Of a DNA stretch of 64,000 bases, positions 27,054 to 36,783 are shown piece by piece (within the stretch, counting starts at the first letter, position 1; each line of letters begins with the position of its first letter). The translations under genes and the position numbers were made by a program. The notes beneath the pieces were generated by a model. It was not told where the DNA came from, ran no database searches, and was given only the letters and a program-made list of their open reading frames with translations. The stretch spans positions 35,571 to 99,570 of the forward strand of contig JAKVBZ010000011.1 of assembly GCA_022448645.1 (NCBI GenBank), in the 5' to 3' direction. The DNA is from Pirellulaceae bacterium. GTDB lineage: Bacteria > Planctomycetota > Planctomycetia > Pirellulales > Pirellulaceae.

Positions 27054-28730
27054 ATGGTGACCATGAAACCCTGTAACCGACGCCAGTTTTGCTTATGGGT
27101 TCTGCTCTCGATCTCGGCTCTCAGCGTTGTACAAACATCTTGCGTGGTTGCTGATGAAACCAATGCTGCAAACTTCGAATTACAACAGCTACGAAAACAA
27201 CGTCGTCGAGCGGTCCACCGGCAGCGGCGACTCATCTTCAACAACGATGGGAACAGCATCGTCTATACCCATCAGGACAAGCCCATTACAGGCGATGCAC
27301 TATTGGCAGATCGGACTACGCCACTGGTAGGTACACACGTTGATGCTGTGTTCTATTGCCCTTGGAATGTTTCGTTGGTGCGATGTACGCATATCAGTTC
27401 CGTTACCGAGCCGTTCTATGCGAACACGGGGATATTTGCAAAGAACCAGACGCGAGCATTCCACGAACAAGGCTTGGACCCGTTGCGCTTGATGGTCGAT
27501 TTCTGCCGACAGCAGGGTATCGAAATTTTCATGTCGATGCGAATGAACGATATCCATGATGCGTATCCCCAATGGCCCGAAATGCTTTCGGTATTCAAAA
27601 AGGAACATCCTCACCTGTTGTTCGGCTCACGAGCAAACCCTCCAGCATATGGATTTTGGTCCGGTCTTGACTATGGACAGCCGGAAGTCCGCGATCGTGC
27701 TTTTCAAATCTTGGAGGACGTCTGTCGGCGGTATGATGTGGATGGTATCCAGTTGGATTGGTTGCGTCATCCTCCACACTTTCGCTGTTCGGCGCAGGGA
27801 CTGGATTGCACTCCAAGAGAACTTGACATCATGAATCAATTTCAGCGACGTGTTCGCGATATGACGGAACGGATTGGGTTGAAACGTGATCGTCCTATTC
27901 TGATCGCCGCGCGGTTGCCCGCATCGATCGAATGTTGTGCAGCGCTTGGATTAGATGTGCGACACTGGCTGGAACATGATCTTGTCGATATGCTCAATCC
28001 GGGCGAATTCGAATTGTCGCCTTGGAACGAATGGGTCGAGTTGGGGCATCAGCATGACGTTCCGGTGTATCCGTGCTTGACGTGGTCTTGGTCTCGACGT
28101 CGTGAAGGCCCTCCCGGGACCGAAGAAAACTTGGCTCTACGTAACTTTCGAGCACGGGCCATGAATGTGTGGCAGGCAGGCGCCGATGGCATTCACGTGT
28201 TCAATTTGTTTGATCCCCAGAGTTCCCTTTGGCGTGAGATCGGAGATCCTCAGGTGCTTGCCAAGCTGGACAAGGACTATTTTCCGGATGGGTTTTCGTG
28301 GTTTCTGACGGGACGTCACATACGAGACCCGTTGCGATTTCTAACTTTACCGACGTCTCTTGGTCTTCGGCATCCTGTGCGCCTTGAGCCGACACAGCCG
28401 TATACGATCAAGATGACCATGAGCGAAGTCGACGTGGGACCCGCAGCAGCGAGCGAGGAAACTGCTGGGGATCCAACGGTGACGCTAAGTTTGCTTATCG
28501 AAGGTTTGCAGGACGCGGATGGGTTGCAGGTGAGACTGAATGACAACTCGCTGGTTGACGGAAAGATGCATGCCTCTTGGGTACGGTACCGAGCTTCCGT
28601 CGACTGGTTTTCCACCGGCGTAAATTCGATTCGTGTGATCAATGGGTATTCGGCTGACAATTCGGGTCACGCTAGCGGGATCGTACTCCAGGACGTTCAT
28701 CTCCAATTCGACTACCCGGACCAAGATTGA
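27054..28730 (+). CDS. Family-10-like glycosyl hydrolase (GHL10-type), secreted
   Basis: The product of about 558 residues has a Sec-type signal (RRQFCLWVLLSISALSVVQT) and a TIM-barrel core: THVDAVFYCPWNVSL, LMVDFCRQQGIEIFMSMRMN, EVRDRAFQILEDVCRRYDVDGIQLDWLRHP, ILIAARLPASIECC and GADGIHVFNLFD. The IQLDW-type strand end carries a likely catalytic Asp, as in the GHL10/DUF4015-like enzymes. The C-terminal 120 residues form a beta-rich accessory domain (VTLSLLIEGLQDADGLQVRL). I prefer the ATG at 27054, with GGGG about ten bases upstream; an ATG at 27063 is nearly as good and a TTG at 27039 is unlikely. The substrate is unknown. It stands alone, divergent from thiolase. Confidence 0.75.
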   Translation: MVTMKPCNRRQFCLWVLLSISALSVVQTSCVVADETNAANFELQQLRKQRRRAVHRQRRLIFNNDGNSIVYTHQDKPITGDALLADRTTPLVGTHVDAVFYCPWNVSLVRCTHISSVTEPFYANTGIFAKNQTRAFHEQGLDPLRLMVDFCRQQGIEIFMSMRMNDIHDAYPQWPEMLSVFKKEHPHLLFGSRANPPAYGFWSGLDYGQPEVRDRAFQILEDVCRRYDVDGIQLDWLRHPPHFRCSAQGLDCTPRELDIMNQFQRRVRDMTERIGLKRDRPILIAARLPASIECCAALGLDVRHWLEHDLVDMLNPGEFELSPWNEWVELGHQHDVPVYPCLTWSWSRRREGPPGTEENLALRNFRARAMNVWQAGADGIHVFNLFDPQSSLWREIGDPQVLAKLDKDYFPDGFSWFLTGRHIRDPLRFLTLPTSLGLRHPVRLEPTQPYTIKMTMSEVDVGPAAASEETAGDPTVTLSLLIEGLQDADGLQVRLNDNSLVDGKMHASWVRYRASVDWFSTGVNSIRVINGYSADNSGHASGIVLQDVHLQFDYPDQD

Positions 28731-28753
28731 GACATTGGAGTGAGGACGTTGCA

Positions 28754-28790
28754 ACCTATTCCGCTGTGGTACTCACTCTTTAGAATAGGT
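28754..28790 (+). terminator. Possible hairpin terminator
   Basis: ACCTATTC and GAATAGGT make a perfect 8-bp stem with a 21-base loop shortly after the glycosyl hydrolase stop. The long loop and lack of a T-run make it a weak call. Confidence 0.3.
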
Positions 28791-28900
28791 AGCTTCCCAA
28801 CGCGGTTTTTGGCGGTTCATGTAAGCCAAAAAATGATACATTGCGTTGCATCATGGATGTGATTTTATGGAATACAAATTGCCGAACTGGAGTTCGAATC

Positions 28901-29506
28901 ATGGTTGACTCCATTGCGAATTATGCTTATCGCTTGGAAGACTATCGTCGTCATCTTATTGACCTGCGGGATATGCAATACGAAGGGGCCCAGGAACGCG
29001 CGGAGCGTGAGGCGACTTTTCGACAGGCAGCCGAATTCGTTTCACCCGTCGTTTGGGAAGTGCTTGACGAGTTCAATTCAGTTTTTCTGGAATCGACCGG
29101 AGAAGTCAGTTGGCGCGGTGTTGAAAGCGATGGCAATGAAGGACTTGTCAGCTTGTGGTTGCTGACCTGGCCGCTACAGCAAGCCGCGCGGCGGCGTACG
29201 GAAGGTTACTGGTCGAAAGATAGCGAACCGGTGCAACCAAACATCGTCCCTGAGACGGTGGAAGGAGGTATTGATCCGATTGTCGTCCGTGCTTTTCTTC
29301 CCAAGGACGGGGTAACGGGCTGGCTCCATGGTCATTTGGCGGGCCGGTATGATTCCGCCAATGGCATGTGGCCCTTGAATGTAACGAGCCCGCAAGATGC
29401 TCAGCGACAAGGCGTTGTGATTTGGATGATTGCCGAAGGCGAATTACATCGCTGTGTCTATGAGATGGCTCACAAACCAATGACATTGTTGCCGCAAGTG
29501 CGGTAA
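28901..29506 (+). CDS. Hypothetical protein
   Basis: I do not recognise this 201-residue soluble protein. It has an acidic, amphipathic N-terminal half (YRLEDYRRHLIDLRDMQYEG, ERAEREATFRQ) and a mixed C-terminal half with Trp-rich patches (SLWLLTWPLQQAARR, GVTGWLHGHLAGRYD, VVIWMIAEGELHRCVYEM). No signal or membrane segment is visible. I chose the ATG at 28901 (MVDSIANYAY), preceded by GGAG eight bases upstream; in-frame TTG 28841 and ATG 28853 starts have no such site. The VOC-family gene begins 32 bases downstream, so the two are probably co-transcribed. Confidence 0.65.
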   Translation: MVDSIANYAYRLEDYRRHLIDLRDMQYEGAQERAEREATFRQAAEFVSPVVWEVLDEFNSVFLESTGEVSWRGVESDGNEGLVSLWLLTWPLQQAARRRTEGYWSKDSEPVQPNIVPETVEGGIDPIVVRAFLPKDGVTGWLHGHLAGRYDSANGMWPLNVTSPQDAQRQGVVIWMIAEGELHRCVYEMAHKPMTLLPQVR

Positions 29507-29538
29507 GTGAACCGTTTGCAGATGATGAGAGTGTGAAT

Positions 29539-29943
29539 ATGATTCATGGCCTCTGGAATTATGCGATCAAAGCCACCGATCTCGAAGCGACATCGCAGTT
29601 TTACGTTGATCGCATGGGTGGGGAAGTCAAGCTTCGAGGCGAAGTATTTGGGTGTCATTACAATTTCCTTCGAATGGGCGACTCGCGCTTATTGATTTTC
29701 GATCGTGCGCCCTACGAAGAGCAGCATGGCATGAATCTGCCACCTGGTTTTTTACATCTCGTTTACGAAGTGGACGATGTAGACATGCATGTTGATAGGT
29801 TGCGCGCCGCCAACGTGGAATGGCTGATCGAGCCAGTAGAAATTGATACAGCCGTAGGGCGCCGTAAGATCGCTTTTTTTATCGATCCAGCTGGGATCCG
29901 CACTGAAGTCATGCAGGTCATCGAAGACCGGTCCGTCGTCTGA
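29539..29943 (+). CDS. VOC (glyoxalase/dioxygenase-fold) family protein
   Basis: The 134-residue protein has the paired beta-alpha-beta-beta-beta modules of the vicinal oxygen chelate fold: IHGLWNYAIKATDLEATSQF at the start, GFLHLVYEVDDVDMHVDRLR in the middle and RKIAFFIDPAGIRTEVMQV at the end, with His and Glu at usual metal positions. The function (lyase, isomerase or dioxygenase) is not determined. I chose ATG 29539 over GTG 29533. It follows the hypothetical gene at 32 bases and is closed by a hairpin just after the stop. Confidence 0.82.
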   Translation: MIHGLWNYAIKATDLEATSQFYVDRMGGEVKLRGEVFGCHYNFLRMGDSRLLIFDRAPYEEQHGMNLPPGFLHLVYEVDDVDMHVDRLRAANVEWLIEPVEIDTAVGRRKIAFFIDPAGIRTEVMQVIEDRSVV

Positions 29944-29944
29944 C

Positions 29945-29966
29945 CAGCACCTTCAATGCGGTGCTG
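29945..29966 (+). terminator. Hairpin after the VOC gene
   Basis: CAGCACC and GGTGCTG form a perfect 7-bp stem with an eight-base loop directly after the VOC stop codon. It has no T-run. Confidence 0.45.
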
Positions 29967-30110
29967 CGTCCATCGCTGCTGACGTCACCGAGTTGTAGAG
30001 AATGCCCTGGGAAAACAGAGGACGCTGGCTTCACGATCTCTTTGGTAACTGGATGGTACTCAGCGGTGTTGTGGTTACGGACGATGCTTCAACGTGGTTA
30101 CAATTGAAAT

Positions 30111-32726
30111 ATGAGTCCTGTAAGTCAGCGTGGCGATTACCGACCATCCGTCCTACTTCTGGGCCTAGTGCTGTTCATTGTCGTCCTTGTCTTGTATTCG
30201 AAAACAGTCGCGTTCGAATTCGTGAGCTATGACGACGATGGTTATATCACTTCGGATGTGCGGCAAGGATTGTCCTGGCAGTCGATTTCATGGGCTTTTT
30301 CTACGTTTGGGGTGATGGGGAATTGGCATCCCGTTACCTTGATGTCGCACATGCTTGACTGTCAGCTGTTTGGGCAGAACGCAGGCGGACACCATGCCAC
30401 GAATGTCTTATTGCATGCTGTTAACAGCGTATTGTTGCTGGTGGTACTGTGCTATGCGACATCCCGGTTCTGGCCGTCGGCGTTTGTTGCTGTTGCCTTC
30501 GCGATTCACCCACTACGAGTGGAATCGGTTGCTTGGGTAGCAGAACGAAAAGATGTCTTGAGCTTGATGTTTGGGTTGCTGGCTGTAGGAGCGTATGTGG
30601 CGTATGCCCGGCGGCAGAAATGGAAATGGTATGTGCTGTCTTTCGTCCTATTTGCCCTGGCAGTGATGTCCAAGCCCATGTTGGTGACCTTGCCCTGTGT
30701 CCTGTTACTATTGGATTATTGGCCGTTGTCTCGCCTGTTTCTCAGTCAGCCAGACCGACATGGAAATTCAACTTCGTCAGCGATTCGACCACAGGCTCTG
30801 TCGCAGCTGATGGTTGAGAAGGTGCCATTCTTTTTACTGTCGGTTCTAGTATGTATCGTCACGTTGCAGTGTCAGGAAGAAGGAGACGCGCTGCACGATG
30901 CCAGAATGGTACCTCTGACTCTGAGATTCGCAAACGCCGTCGTGAGCTATGTGGCATATATCGGGATGACGGTATGGCCGATACGTTTGCGTGTGCTGTA
31001 TCCGCACCCCAACTTGCCAGGCGGAGAACCGTGGTCAGCCATCGCGATTGCCGGGGCGTTTATTCTATTGTTCGTCAATTCTGCATTGGTTTTTCGCTAC
31101 CGATTTTGCAAGTTCGCCACGGTGGGGTGGTTGTGGTATCTCGGAACGATGGTGCCGGTGATCGGTTTGATCCAAGTTGGCTATCAGTCGATGGCAGATC
31201 GCTACACTTATTTGCCTGGTATCGGATTGTTCATCCTTGTCGCGTGGAGTGCTGCAGAGCTCGCCGAACGATGCAGAGACCGTGTTTATGTGCGCAACGG
31301 CATCGCGGCTGTAGGAGTGGTCTGGCTCGTGGCGATGAGTAGTTTCACGTGGTCACAAACGTCCGTTTGGTGCGATTCCGAATCACTATATACTCGTGCA
31401 ATTCAGTTTTCTCCATCCTGTCCCGTCATGCACAATAATTTAGGTTTGGTGCTCTCCAGCCAAAACCGTAAGGAAGAAGCGGTCGCGGCCATTTCATCTG
31501 CGATTGAATTGGATCCGGATTATGCCGAAGCGTACGTCAACCGCGCCAACGCATACCGAGACCTAGGTCAAGTGCAGCTCGCGATGGCCGATTTTCAGCA
31601 GGCATTGAATCGCAACGAAAAGCTGATGGCCGCGTATTTCAATCGTGGTAATCTGTACGGACAATTAGGTGACTTTGCGGCAGCTATCCGGGACCTTACC
31701 ACAGCCATCCAGATTTCTCCCGACCATGCGAAGCACTATGAAGTACGAGGTAACGCTTATCGCTACTTGGGAGACAACCAAGCGGCGATTCGAGACTTTA
31801 CAGAGGCCCTCCGATTGCAGGCTGACTACTTTGAAGCAACCTTTGGCCGTGGTTTGGCGTTCCTTGCTGCAGGACAAGGTTCCCTGGCAGTCATGGATTT
31901 GGAGGCGGCAGCCAAGCAATTTCCGGAACGCCTCGACATCATGATCAAATTAGGTGACGCCAAGGCTCTTGCGGGTAACGTTCCAGAAGCGATTGATTTA
32001 TTGGACCGAGTGCTCCAACTTGAACCAAGCTCAGAAAATGCATTCCTGGTGCGAGGCAATGCTCATCAGCGCCTGGGACAAAACGAACAAGCCATTCAAG
32101 ACTATTCGAGAGTTATCGAATTGAATCCTGACTCGGAGTTAGCCTTCAATAATCGTGCCGCAGTTTATTTGCAACAAGGTCATCCAAAGTTGGCAATGGA
32201 AGACTTGGGGCAAATCATCCGCCTGAACCCCCAAACAGAAATGGCTTATTTCAATCGAGGGAACGCTTACGGTAGTATCAATCAACTGGAAAAGGCGATC
32301 GGTGATTTTACCAAAGCGATTGAAGTAAACCCCAATTTTGCCGCCGCGTATTATAGCCGAGGTATCGCCCACAACCGTTTGAAGCAGTACCAGCGAGCCA
32401 TGCGCGACTATGCGAGGGCGATCGAAATCGAACCGACCGGTGCCAGTTCATACGATGCGTTGGCCTGGCTGCTGGCGACGTGTCCCGTTGATCGTTGGCG
32501 CAGCGGAACGCGCGCCGTGAATTACGCCGAACAAGCGTGTGAATTAACTGGAAACTCCCAGCCTCAATACATCAGTACGCTGGCAGCGGCCTGTGCTGAA
32601 GTGGGAGATTACAAGCGCGCTGTGGAATTGCAAGAAATGGCATTGCAGGCGATTCCCGAAAATCTCCGCGAACCTTATCGGAATCGCCTACAATTATTCC
32701 GGAAAAATAAGACGCTGCGGGATTAG
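30111..32726 (+). CDS. GT-C-like membrane protein with C-terminal TPR repeats
   Basis: The 871-residue protein has a multi-helix membrane half (about 1-420) and a soluble TPR half (about 435-830). The membrane half carries YDDDGYITSD near the first loop, NWHPVTLMSHMLDCQLFG, HPLRVESVAWVAERKDVLS and MSKPMLVTLPCVLLLLDYWP, all typical of the bacterial TPR/O-mannosyltransferase-like (TMTC-related) family. The acidic DDD in the first loop matches the GT-C catalytic position. At least nine TPR units follow (for example AYVNRANAYRDLGQVQLAMA, AYYSRGIAHNRLKQYQRAMR). A role in glycosylating exported proteins is inferred from family resemblance. It stands alone on its strand. Confidence 0.85.
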   Translation: MSPVSQRGDYRPSVLLLGLVLFIVVLVLYSKTVAFEFVSYDDDGYITSDVRQGLSWQSISWAFSTFGVMGNWHPVTLMSHMLDCQLFGQNAGGHHATNVLLHAVNSVLLLVVLCYATSRFWPSAFVAVAFAIHPLRVESVAWVAERKDVLSLMFGLLAVGAYVAYARRQKWKWYVLSFVLFALAVMSKPMLVTLPCVLLLLDYWPLSRLFLSQPDRHGNSTSSAIRPQALSQLMVEKVPFFLLSVLVCIVTLQCQEEGDALHDARMVPLTLRFANAVVSYVAYIGMTVWPIRLRVLYPHPNLPGGEPWSAIAIAGAFILLFVNSALVFRYRFCKFATVGWLWYLGTMVPVIGLIQVGYQSMADRYTYLPGIGLFILVAWSAAELAERCRDRVYVRNGIAAVGVVWLVAMSSFTWSQTSVWCDSESLYTRAIQFSPSCPVMHNNLGLVLSSQNRKEEAVAAISSAIELDPDYAEAYVNRANAYRDLGQVQLAMADFQQALNRNEKLMAAYFNRGNLYGQLGDFAAAIRDLTTAIQISPDHAKHYEVRGNAYRYLGDNQAAIRDFTEALRLQADYFEATFGRGLAFLAAGQGSLAVMDLEAAAKQFPERLDIMIKLGDAKALAGNVPEAIDLLDRVLQLEPSSENAFLVRGNAHQRLGQNEQAIQDYSRVIELNPDSELAFNNRAAVYLQQGHPKLAMEDLGQIIRLNPQTEMAYFNRGNAYGSINQLEKAIGDFTKAIEVNPNFAAAYYSRGIAHNRLKQYQRAMRDYARAIEIEPTGASSYDALAWLLATCPVDRWRSGTRAVNYAEQACELTGNSQPQYISTLAAACAEVGDYKRAVELQEMALQAIPENLREPYRNRLQLFRKNKTLRD

Positions 32727-32733
32727 CTGATTT

Positions 32734-32774
32734 CGTCGTCAACAGTGGAATCCCGAATCCTTCTGTTGATGACG
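32734..32774 (+). terminator. Hairpin terminator after the GT-C/TPR gene
   Basis: CGTCGTCAACAG and CTGTTGATGACG form a 12-bp stem with one G-U pair and a 17-base loop, starting eight bases after the stop codon and followed by a T-rich stretch. Confidence 0.6.
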
Positions 32775-32919
32775 TTGTTCTTGTAAGATTGGTATGGTTG
32801 TTTATTTTGAAAAGCTTATTGGGAACACACTATGTTGAGTGATGATGGTACGATGGTGAACGAAGATGTAAGACAAAACCGAGAATCATCTATCGCTATG
32901 GACACGAGGAGATAATCCT

Positions 32920-33876
32920 ATGCTGCATCGACGACAGTTTTTGATTTCCAGCAGCGCTGCCGTTTGTGTTGGGGCTTCGTTGGGCGACTCGTCAGTATTT
33001 GGAGTCGACTTCACGCAACCGGTACCCGAAGCTCAAGGACTCACCGCTTATCAGAATGGCTCGAACATACTGGTGCGGAACAACAACTTGCCCGTTTTAG
33101 GTTATCGAGCTCATCCCAACTTGAAATATCCCTATTTTTGTCCGCTGAATGGTCCACAATCTGGATTGTCGCTAACCACTGAGAGTGCCTTGCCGTACCC
33201 GCATCACCGCGGACTCTGGTTGGGATGCGATCCGGTGAACGGCGGCAATTATTGGGCGGACAACGAACTGGAAAAGGGACAGATCTGTTCTGAATATTTG
33301 GCGCTTGAGCAGGATTCACTCACACCCACTTCGTGTTCTTTTTCAGAGGCTTGTGTTTGGCGCCGGCCGGGAAGTATGCCGCTTCGTGATGAAAGGTCCT
33401 ACAAAGTGAGTGTGCCGAGAGCGGATATCGTGTTACTCGATTGCGAGTTCAAGCTGATCGCCCAAGAGTCTATCACCATCAAACGTGCGAAACATTCGCT
33501 GTTTGCGATGCGTGCGGCAGCAGATATCTCGCCCTCTTACGGCGGAACACTTATGAATTCAGAAGGGGGAGTGGGAGCGGAAGGTACCTACGGCAAACCG
33601 GCTCGGTGGTGCGGATATCATGGTCCTCGAGCGCTGCGTCCGGATGTGGTTGAAGGGATTGCCATCATGAATCACCCCACTAATTTTGAGGGGGATTGTC
33701 CCTGGTTTACACGTGAATACGGGCATCTGTCTCCTTCTCCGTTTAATTTCCTGAAGCAATCTTGGACTTTGGAAAAAGGACAGGACCTGGCACTGGCCTA
33801 TCGCGTTGTCTTACATGCCGGCACACCACAGGAAGCTGGGCTGGACGAGATTTATGAGGACTGGCTGGCGTCGTGA
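32920..33876 (+). CDS. DUF6807 (PmoA-like) family secreted protein
   Basis: The 318-residue protein begins with a Tat-like signal (HRRQFLISSSAAVCVGASLG). The mature part shows the family signature: YPYFCPLNGPQSGLSLTTE, YPHHRGLWLGCDPVNGGNYW, then a C-terminal block with WCGYHGPR, GIAIMNHPTNF and FTREYGHLSPSPFNF. Family members are secreted beta-sandwich proteins common in planctomycetes and Bacteroidetes. The PmoA name comes from annotation only, and no methane oxidation role is implied. Conserved His and Asp positions suggest a sugar-binding or enzymatic pocket. The gene is convergent with the PQQ/LRR gene, 52 bases away. Confidence 0.85.
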   Translation: MLHRRQFLISSSAAVCVGASLGDSSVFGVDFTQPVPEAQGLTAYQNGSNILVRNNNLPVLGYRAHPNLKYPYFCPLNGPQSGLSLTTESALPYPHHRGLWLGCDPVNGGNYWADNELEKGQICSEYLALEQDSLTPTSCSFSEACVWRRPGSMPLRDERSYKVSVPRADIVLLDCEFKLIAQESITIKRAKHSLFAMRAAADISPSYGGTLMNSEGGVGAEGTYGKPARWCGYHGPRALRPDVVEGIAIMNHPTNFEGDCPWFTREYGHLSPSPFNFLKQSWTLEKGQDLALAYRVVLHAGTPQEAGLDEIYEDWLAS

Positions 33877-33928
33877 TGGTACTGGATAATTTGCTTTTCG
33901 AACGATAGGATTCTTGAATCGCAGCGAA

Positions 33929-36259
33929 TCAATATTTTACATTGCAATCTGGCAAACGGATTCTTAGCCGTTTCACACCTGACTCCGTGATTTGCGAATT
34001 TACCAGCGTCAATCTGTGCAGCGTCGCAAATCGTGATAGAGTCTCGACACTACGATCCGTGATGCGAGCGCCGGTCAGATTCAGGGTCATCAAATGGTGT
34101 AATGACGCCAAACTCCCCAGGCCTTTGTCTGTGACCATCGGTCCGGAAAATCCGGTCGAGTAGACCAGTTCAAGCCGTTTTAATTGGGGCATGCTGGCCA
34201 CCTGCCCAATCCCCGTGTCTGTGAGCGGATTGAGGCTCAGGTCGAGTTCTCGAAGTTGTCGCATGTCTTTCAGATGATCTGCCCCCGTATCACTCAATCG
34301 GTTGCCGTACAGATTGAGTAATTCGAGTTGAGAGAGTTTACTCAGATGTTTTAAACCTACGTCTGTGATGCAATCTTCTTCAAAACCTGTCTTTTTCAGA
34401 ACAAGGGCTCGGAGTTGAGAGAGGTTTGCCAGCTGTGTGCAAGCTTTGTCGGCGATGTCATCGCAGATTTCCAGGTCCAACGCGCGGAGTGAGTTTACTT
34501 TGGCGAGTTGTCCCAGTCCGTTTTCGGTAACTGCCGTTCCTGCCAGAGAAAGATAAGCCAGCGATGTTGAACGTGTCAGGTGCGTCAGACCGCGATCGGT
34601 GATTTGTTGGCACAGTTCTAGGTCCAAACCGATCATTTGGGAGAGCTGACCTAGGTCTTGCAAGCAAGAGTCTTTGATCGTCAAGCCTTCCATTCGCAAT
34701 AGGAACGGATGGCGAAGGCTTGCCAGTTGTTGCAACAACGCCTCTGGCAATCGCCCATTGTCTTGAACATGCTTTCGCGACAGCGTGAGTATACGAGTCT
34801 TTTCGGGAGCAACGGTGTTTTCGCTGACGGCATATCGAAAGAGATTTGATTGTTTTGTGGGATGGACGGAGATCCATGTCGACAGCCACTCGGCAGGGAC
34901 GTCCAGCTGACGTAAGACGGCGGTCGTCGCACCCGATTCTTGCGCCAGGTCCAGGGGAGTTGATGCCCCCTCGGACCGAATATCATACACCCATACGGCG
35001 TCTTTCTCACGAAGGTACAAGCTACCGTTGGCGACCACAGGATGTGCCCAGCTGTCGCCTCCCGCACCGGGGATAGAGAATGTTCCTTTTAGTTGATAGC
35101 CCTGCGGAGAAGCTGCGATGAGAGCCATCACTCCGTTTTGATAGCGAAAGTAGAAGTGTCCATCGGCGTATACGATTGCCGCTGAGCCGACACCGGGGCC
35201 TCGACGTTTCCAAAGGATATCTCCACTCCACAGATCTACGCAGGTCGGCAATCCGTTATTGGACCCGTGTCCTCCGTACACGTGGTCTTCTACCAAGACG
35301 ATGCCACCATGATGGTTTTGGAATTCGGTCCCACGCAGACGATAGACCTCTTCAGCCTGAACACTTCCCTCGGAAGAGGCTGTCAATCGCAGCAACACAC
35401 TGCCAGCGCCATAGCCGTTGGCCGCGAATACTAAGTCATCCTTCACCAGCGGAGTGGGTATGTTTGCCGTTTCTACTGCCAGGTTGTTGTAGCCCCAGAG
35501 GAAGCGGCCATCATCGGCAGCTACGCCAATCAACCCCCGCCCGGCGAGCTGTACGAACTGGCGCAGGCCTGCACCGTGGCTGATGACCGTCGACGAAAAC
35601 CCAGCGCCGTCGGCTCCGGCAGGACCTACGTCCGGCAGTTCGGTATTCCAAATCAAATCGCCTGTTTCCTTGTCGAGTGCTACCATCACCGCATCCGAAC
35701 CTCCAGGTGTACAGATGAGCCGTCGGCCATCTACCAAAGGCGATTCACCATAGCCTCGACCCGACATCATTTGCCCGTCAAAATCCTGGATGTAATTTCT
35801 GTGCCACATGAATTCGCCGTCATCAGCTCGCAGGCAAACCAAATCGCCGTCGGGGTCCAGCACGTAGACGCGGTCTTCGTCAACCGTGGGCGTAGACATC
35901 GGAATACGGGATGTAGTCCCAATCTTGCGCTGCCAGATAGGTTGGCCTGTAACTTCGTCCAACGCAAAGCAATAGACGTCTTCGTCTTGTTTACCAATCG
36001 TGTACACCTGTCCCTGACTAATCACCACACTGGCGTAACCTTCACCAAGTCCTGTGGCGTTCCATGCCAACCTGGGGCCATCTTTCGGCCAATGATCCAG
36101 TAAATCGTGTTCCGAGGAGATCGCGTCAAGGTTAGGACCGCGCCAGCGAGGCCAGTCTTCGGCGTGACCAAAGCGGTGGTCGACATGCAAACCTCCGCAT
36201 CCCAAAACGAATGCGAGTAGTGTGCCCGACCATCCGGAGCTTACCTGTGAAAGGAACAT
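33929..36259 (-). CDS. PQQ-like beta-propeller protein with C-terminal leucine-rich repeats
   Basis: The 776-residue secreted protein has an N-terminal signal region (1-33) and the planctomycete start DWPRWRGPNLDAISSE. Residues 35-410 form a PQQ-type propeller with repeated blades (VYCFALDEVTGQPIWQRKIG, LVCLRADDGEFMWHRNY, VMVALDKETGDLIWNTELP). A linker follows, and residues 530-770 form amphipathic leucine-rich repeats (LTDTGIGQVASMPQLKRLEL, LKHLSKLSQLELLNLYGNRL). Propellers of this kind often lack PQQ and act as scaffolds or BamB-like modules; the repeats suggest protein binding. The combination in one chain is notable. It is convergent with DUF6807. Confidence 0.85.
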   Translation of the reverse strand: MFLSQVSSGWSGTLLAFVLGCGGLHVDHRFGHAEDWPRWRGPNLDAISSEHDLLDHWPKDGPRLAWNATGLGEGYASVVISQGQVYTIGKQDEDVYCFALDEVTGQPIWQRKIGTTSRIPMSTPTVDEDRVYVLDPDGDLVCLRADDGEFMWHRNYIQDFDGQMMSGRGYGESPLVDGRRLICTPGGSDAVMVALDKETGDLIWNTELPDVGPAGADGAGFSSTVISHGAGLRQFVQLAGRGLIGVAADDGRFLWGYNNLAVETANIPTPLVKDDLVFAANGYGAGSVLLRLTASSEGSVQAEEVYRLRGTEFQNHHGGIVLVEDHVYGGHGSNNGLPTCVDLWSGDILWKRRGPGVGSAAIVYADGHFYFRYQNGVMALIAASPQGYQLKGTFSIPGAGGDSWAHPVVANGSLYLREKDAVWVYDIRSEGASTPLDLAQESGATTAVLRQLDVPAEWLSTWISVHPTKQSNLFRYAVSENTVAPEKTRILTLSRKHVQDNGRLPEALLQQLASLRHPFLLRMEGLTIKDSCLQDLGQLSQMIGLDLELCQQITDRGLTHLTRSTSLAYLSLAGTAVTENGLGQLAKVNSLRALDLEICDDIADKACTQLANLSQLRALVLKKTGFEEDCITDVGLKHLSKLSQLELLNLYGNRLSDTGADHLKDMRQLRELDLSLNPLTDTGIGQVASMPQLKRLELVYSTGFSGPMVTDKGLGSLASLHHLMTLNLTGARITDRSVETLSRFATLHRLTLVNSQITESGVKRLRIRLPDCNVKY

Positions 36260-36783
36260 GGTACGTTGTATGAAGGAGGGAAACCTTAAGGTTTCTGGTT
36301 TAGATAGTGTTTCACATCGTAAGGATCTTCCGATCTGGTCCGTTTTTAGATTACCTTGCCAGTCCGCGATGCGATGGTCTATGCGAATCCTGCATCGAAT
36401 GCCCCTCGTGGGGCCAATCCAATATCTCGTTGCCTACTGCAGCCTCAGTCGAATCTTCAACGAAGGAGGTGTAGAACGGAGGGTTGCTTCTCAGGCAGGC
36501 ATTGGTACGAAATAGTTCCATTCGATTTGTAGGCTAAAAGAGTCGACGCTTCCGCCTTGTTGTGCAGAGGAGCACGCAACGCAGGCCATCGTGGGAAATG
36601 CAGTCAAGCACCGAATGACAATTAGAAAACAGACTTTTCATAAATAGCCTTCACCCTGAACTTGAGTTTAGTCTCCCCAGACAATGACAGCAACGAATTT
36701 GCCAGGGATCGCGACCGTGCCGCACGGCATAAGAAGGTACGTTCCCCTGGTTTGAAGAATTGGTTTGACTTATAGTTGCCAGT
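36260..36783. other. Intergenic region of 524 bases
   Basis: The gap lies between divergent PQQ/LRR and DUF1549 genes. Both strands hold short open frames, none with recognisable motifs; a 25-codon minus-strand tract near 36665-36740 could be an old C-terminus but I cannot assign it. GAAGGAG-type purine runs occur without following frames. Confidence 0.4.

Noticed and set aside
26885..27076. 63-codon plus-strand frame in the gap before the glycosyl hydrolase
   Set aside because: It overlaps the real gene start, has no ribosome site and no recognisable motif.
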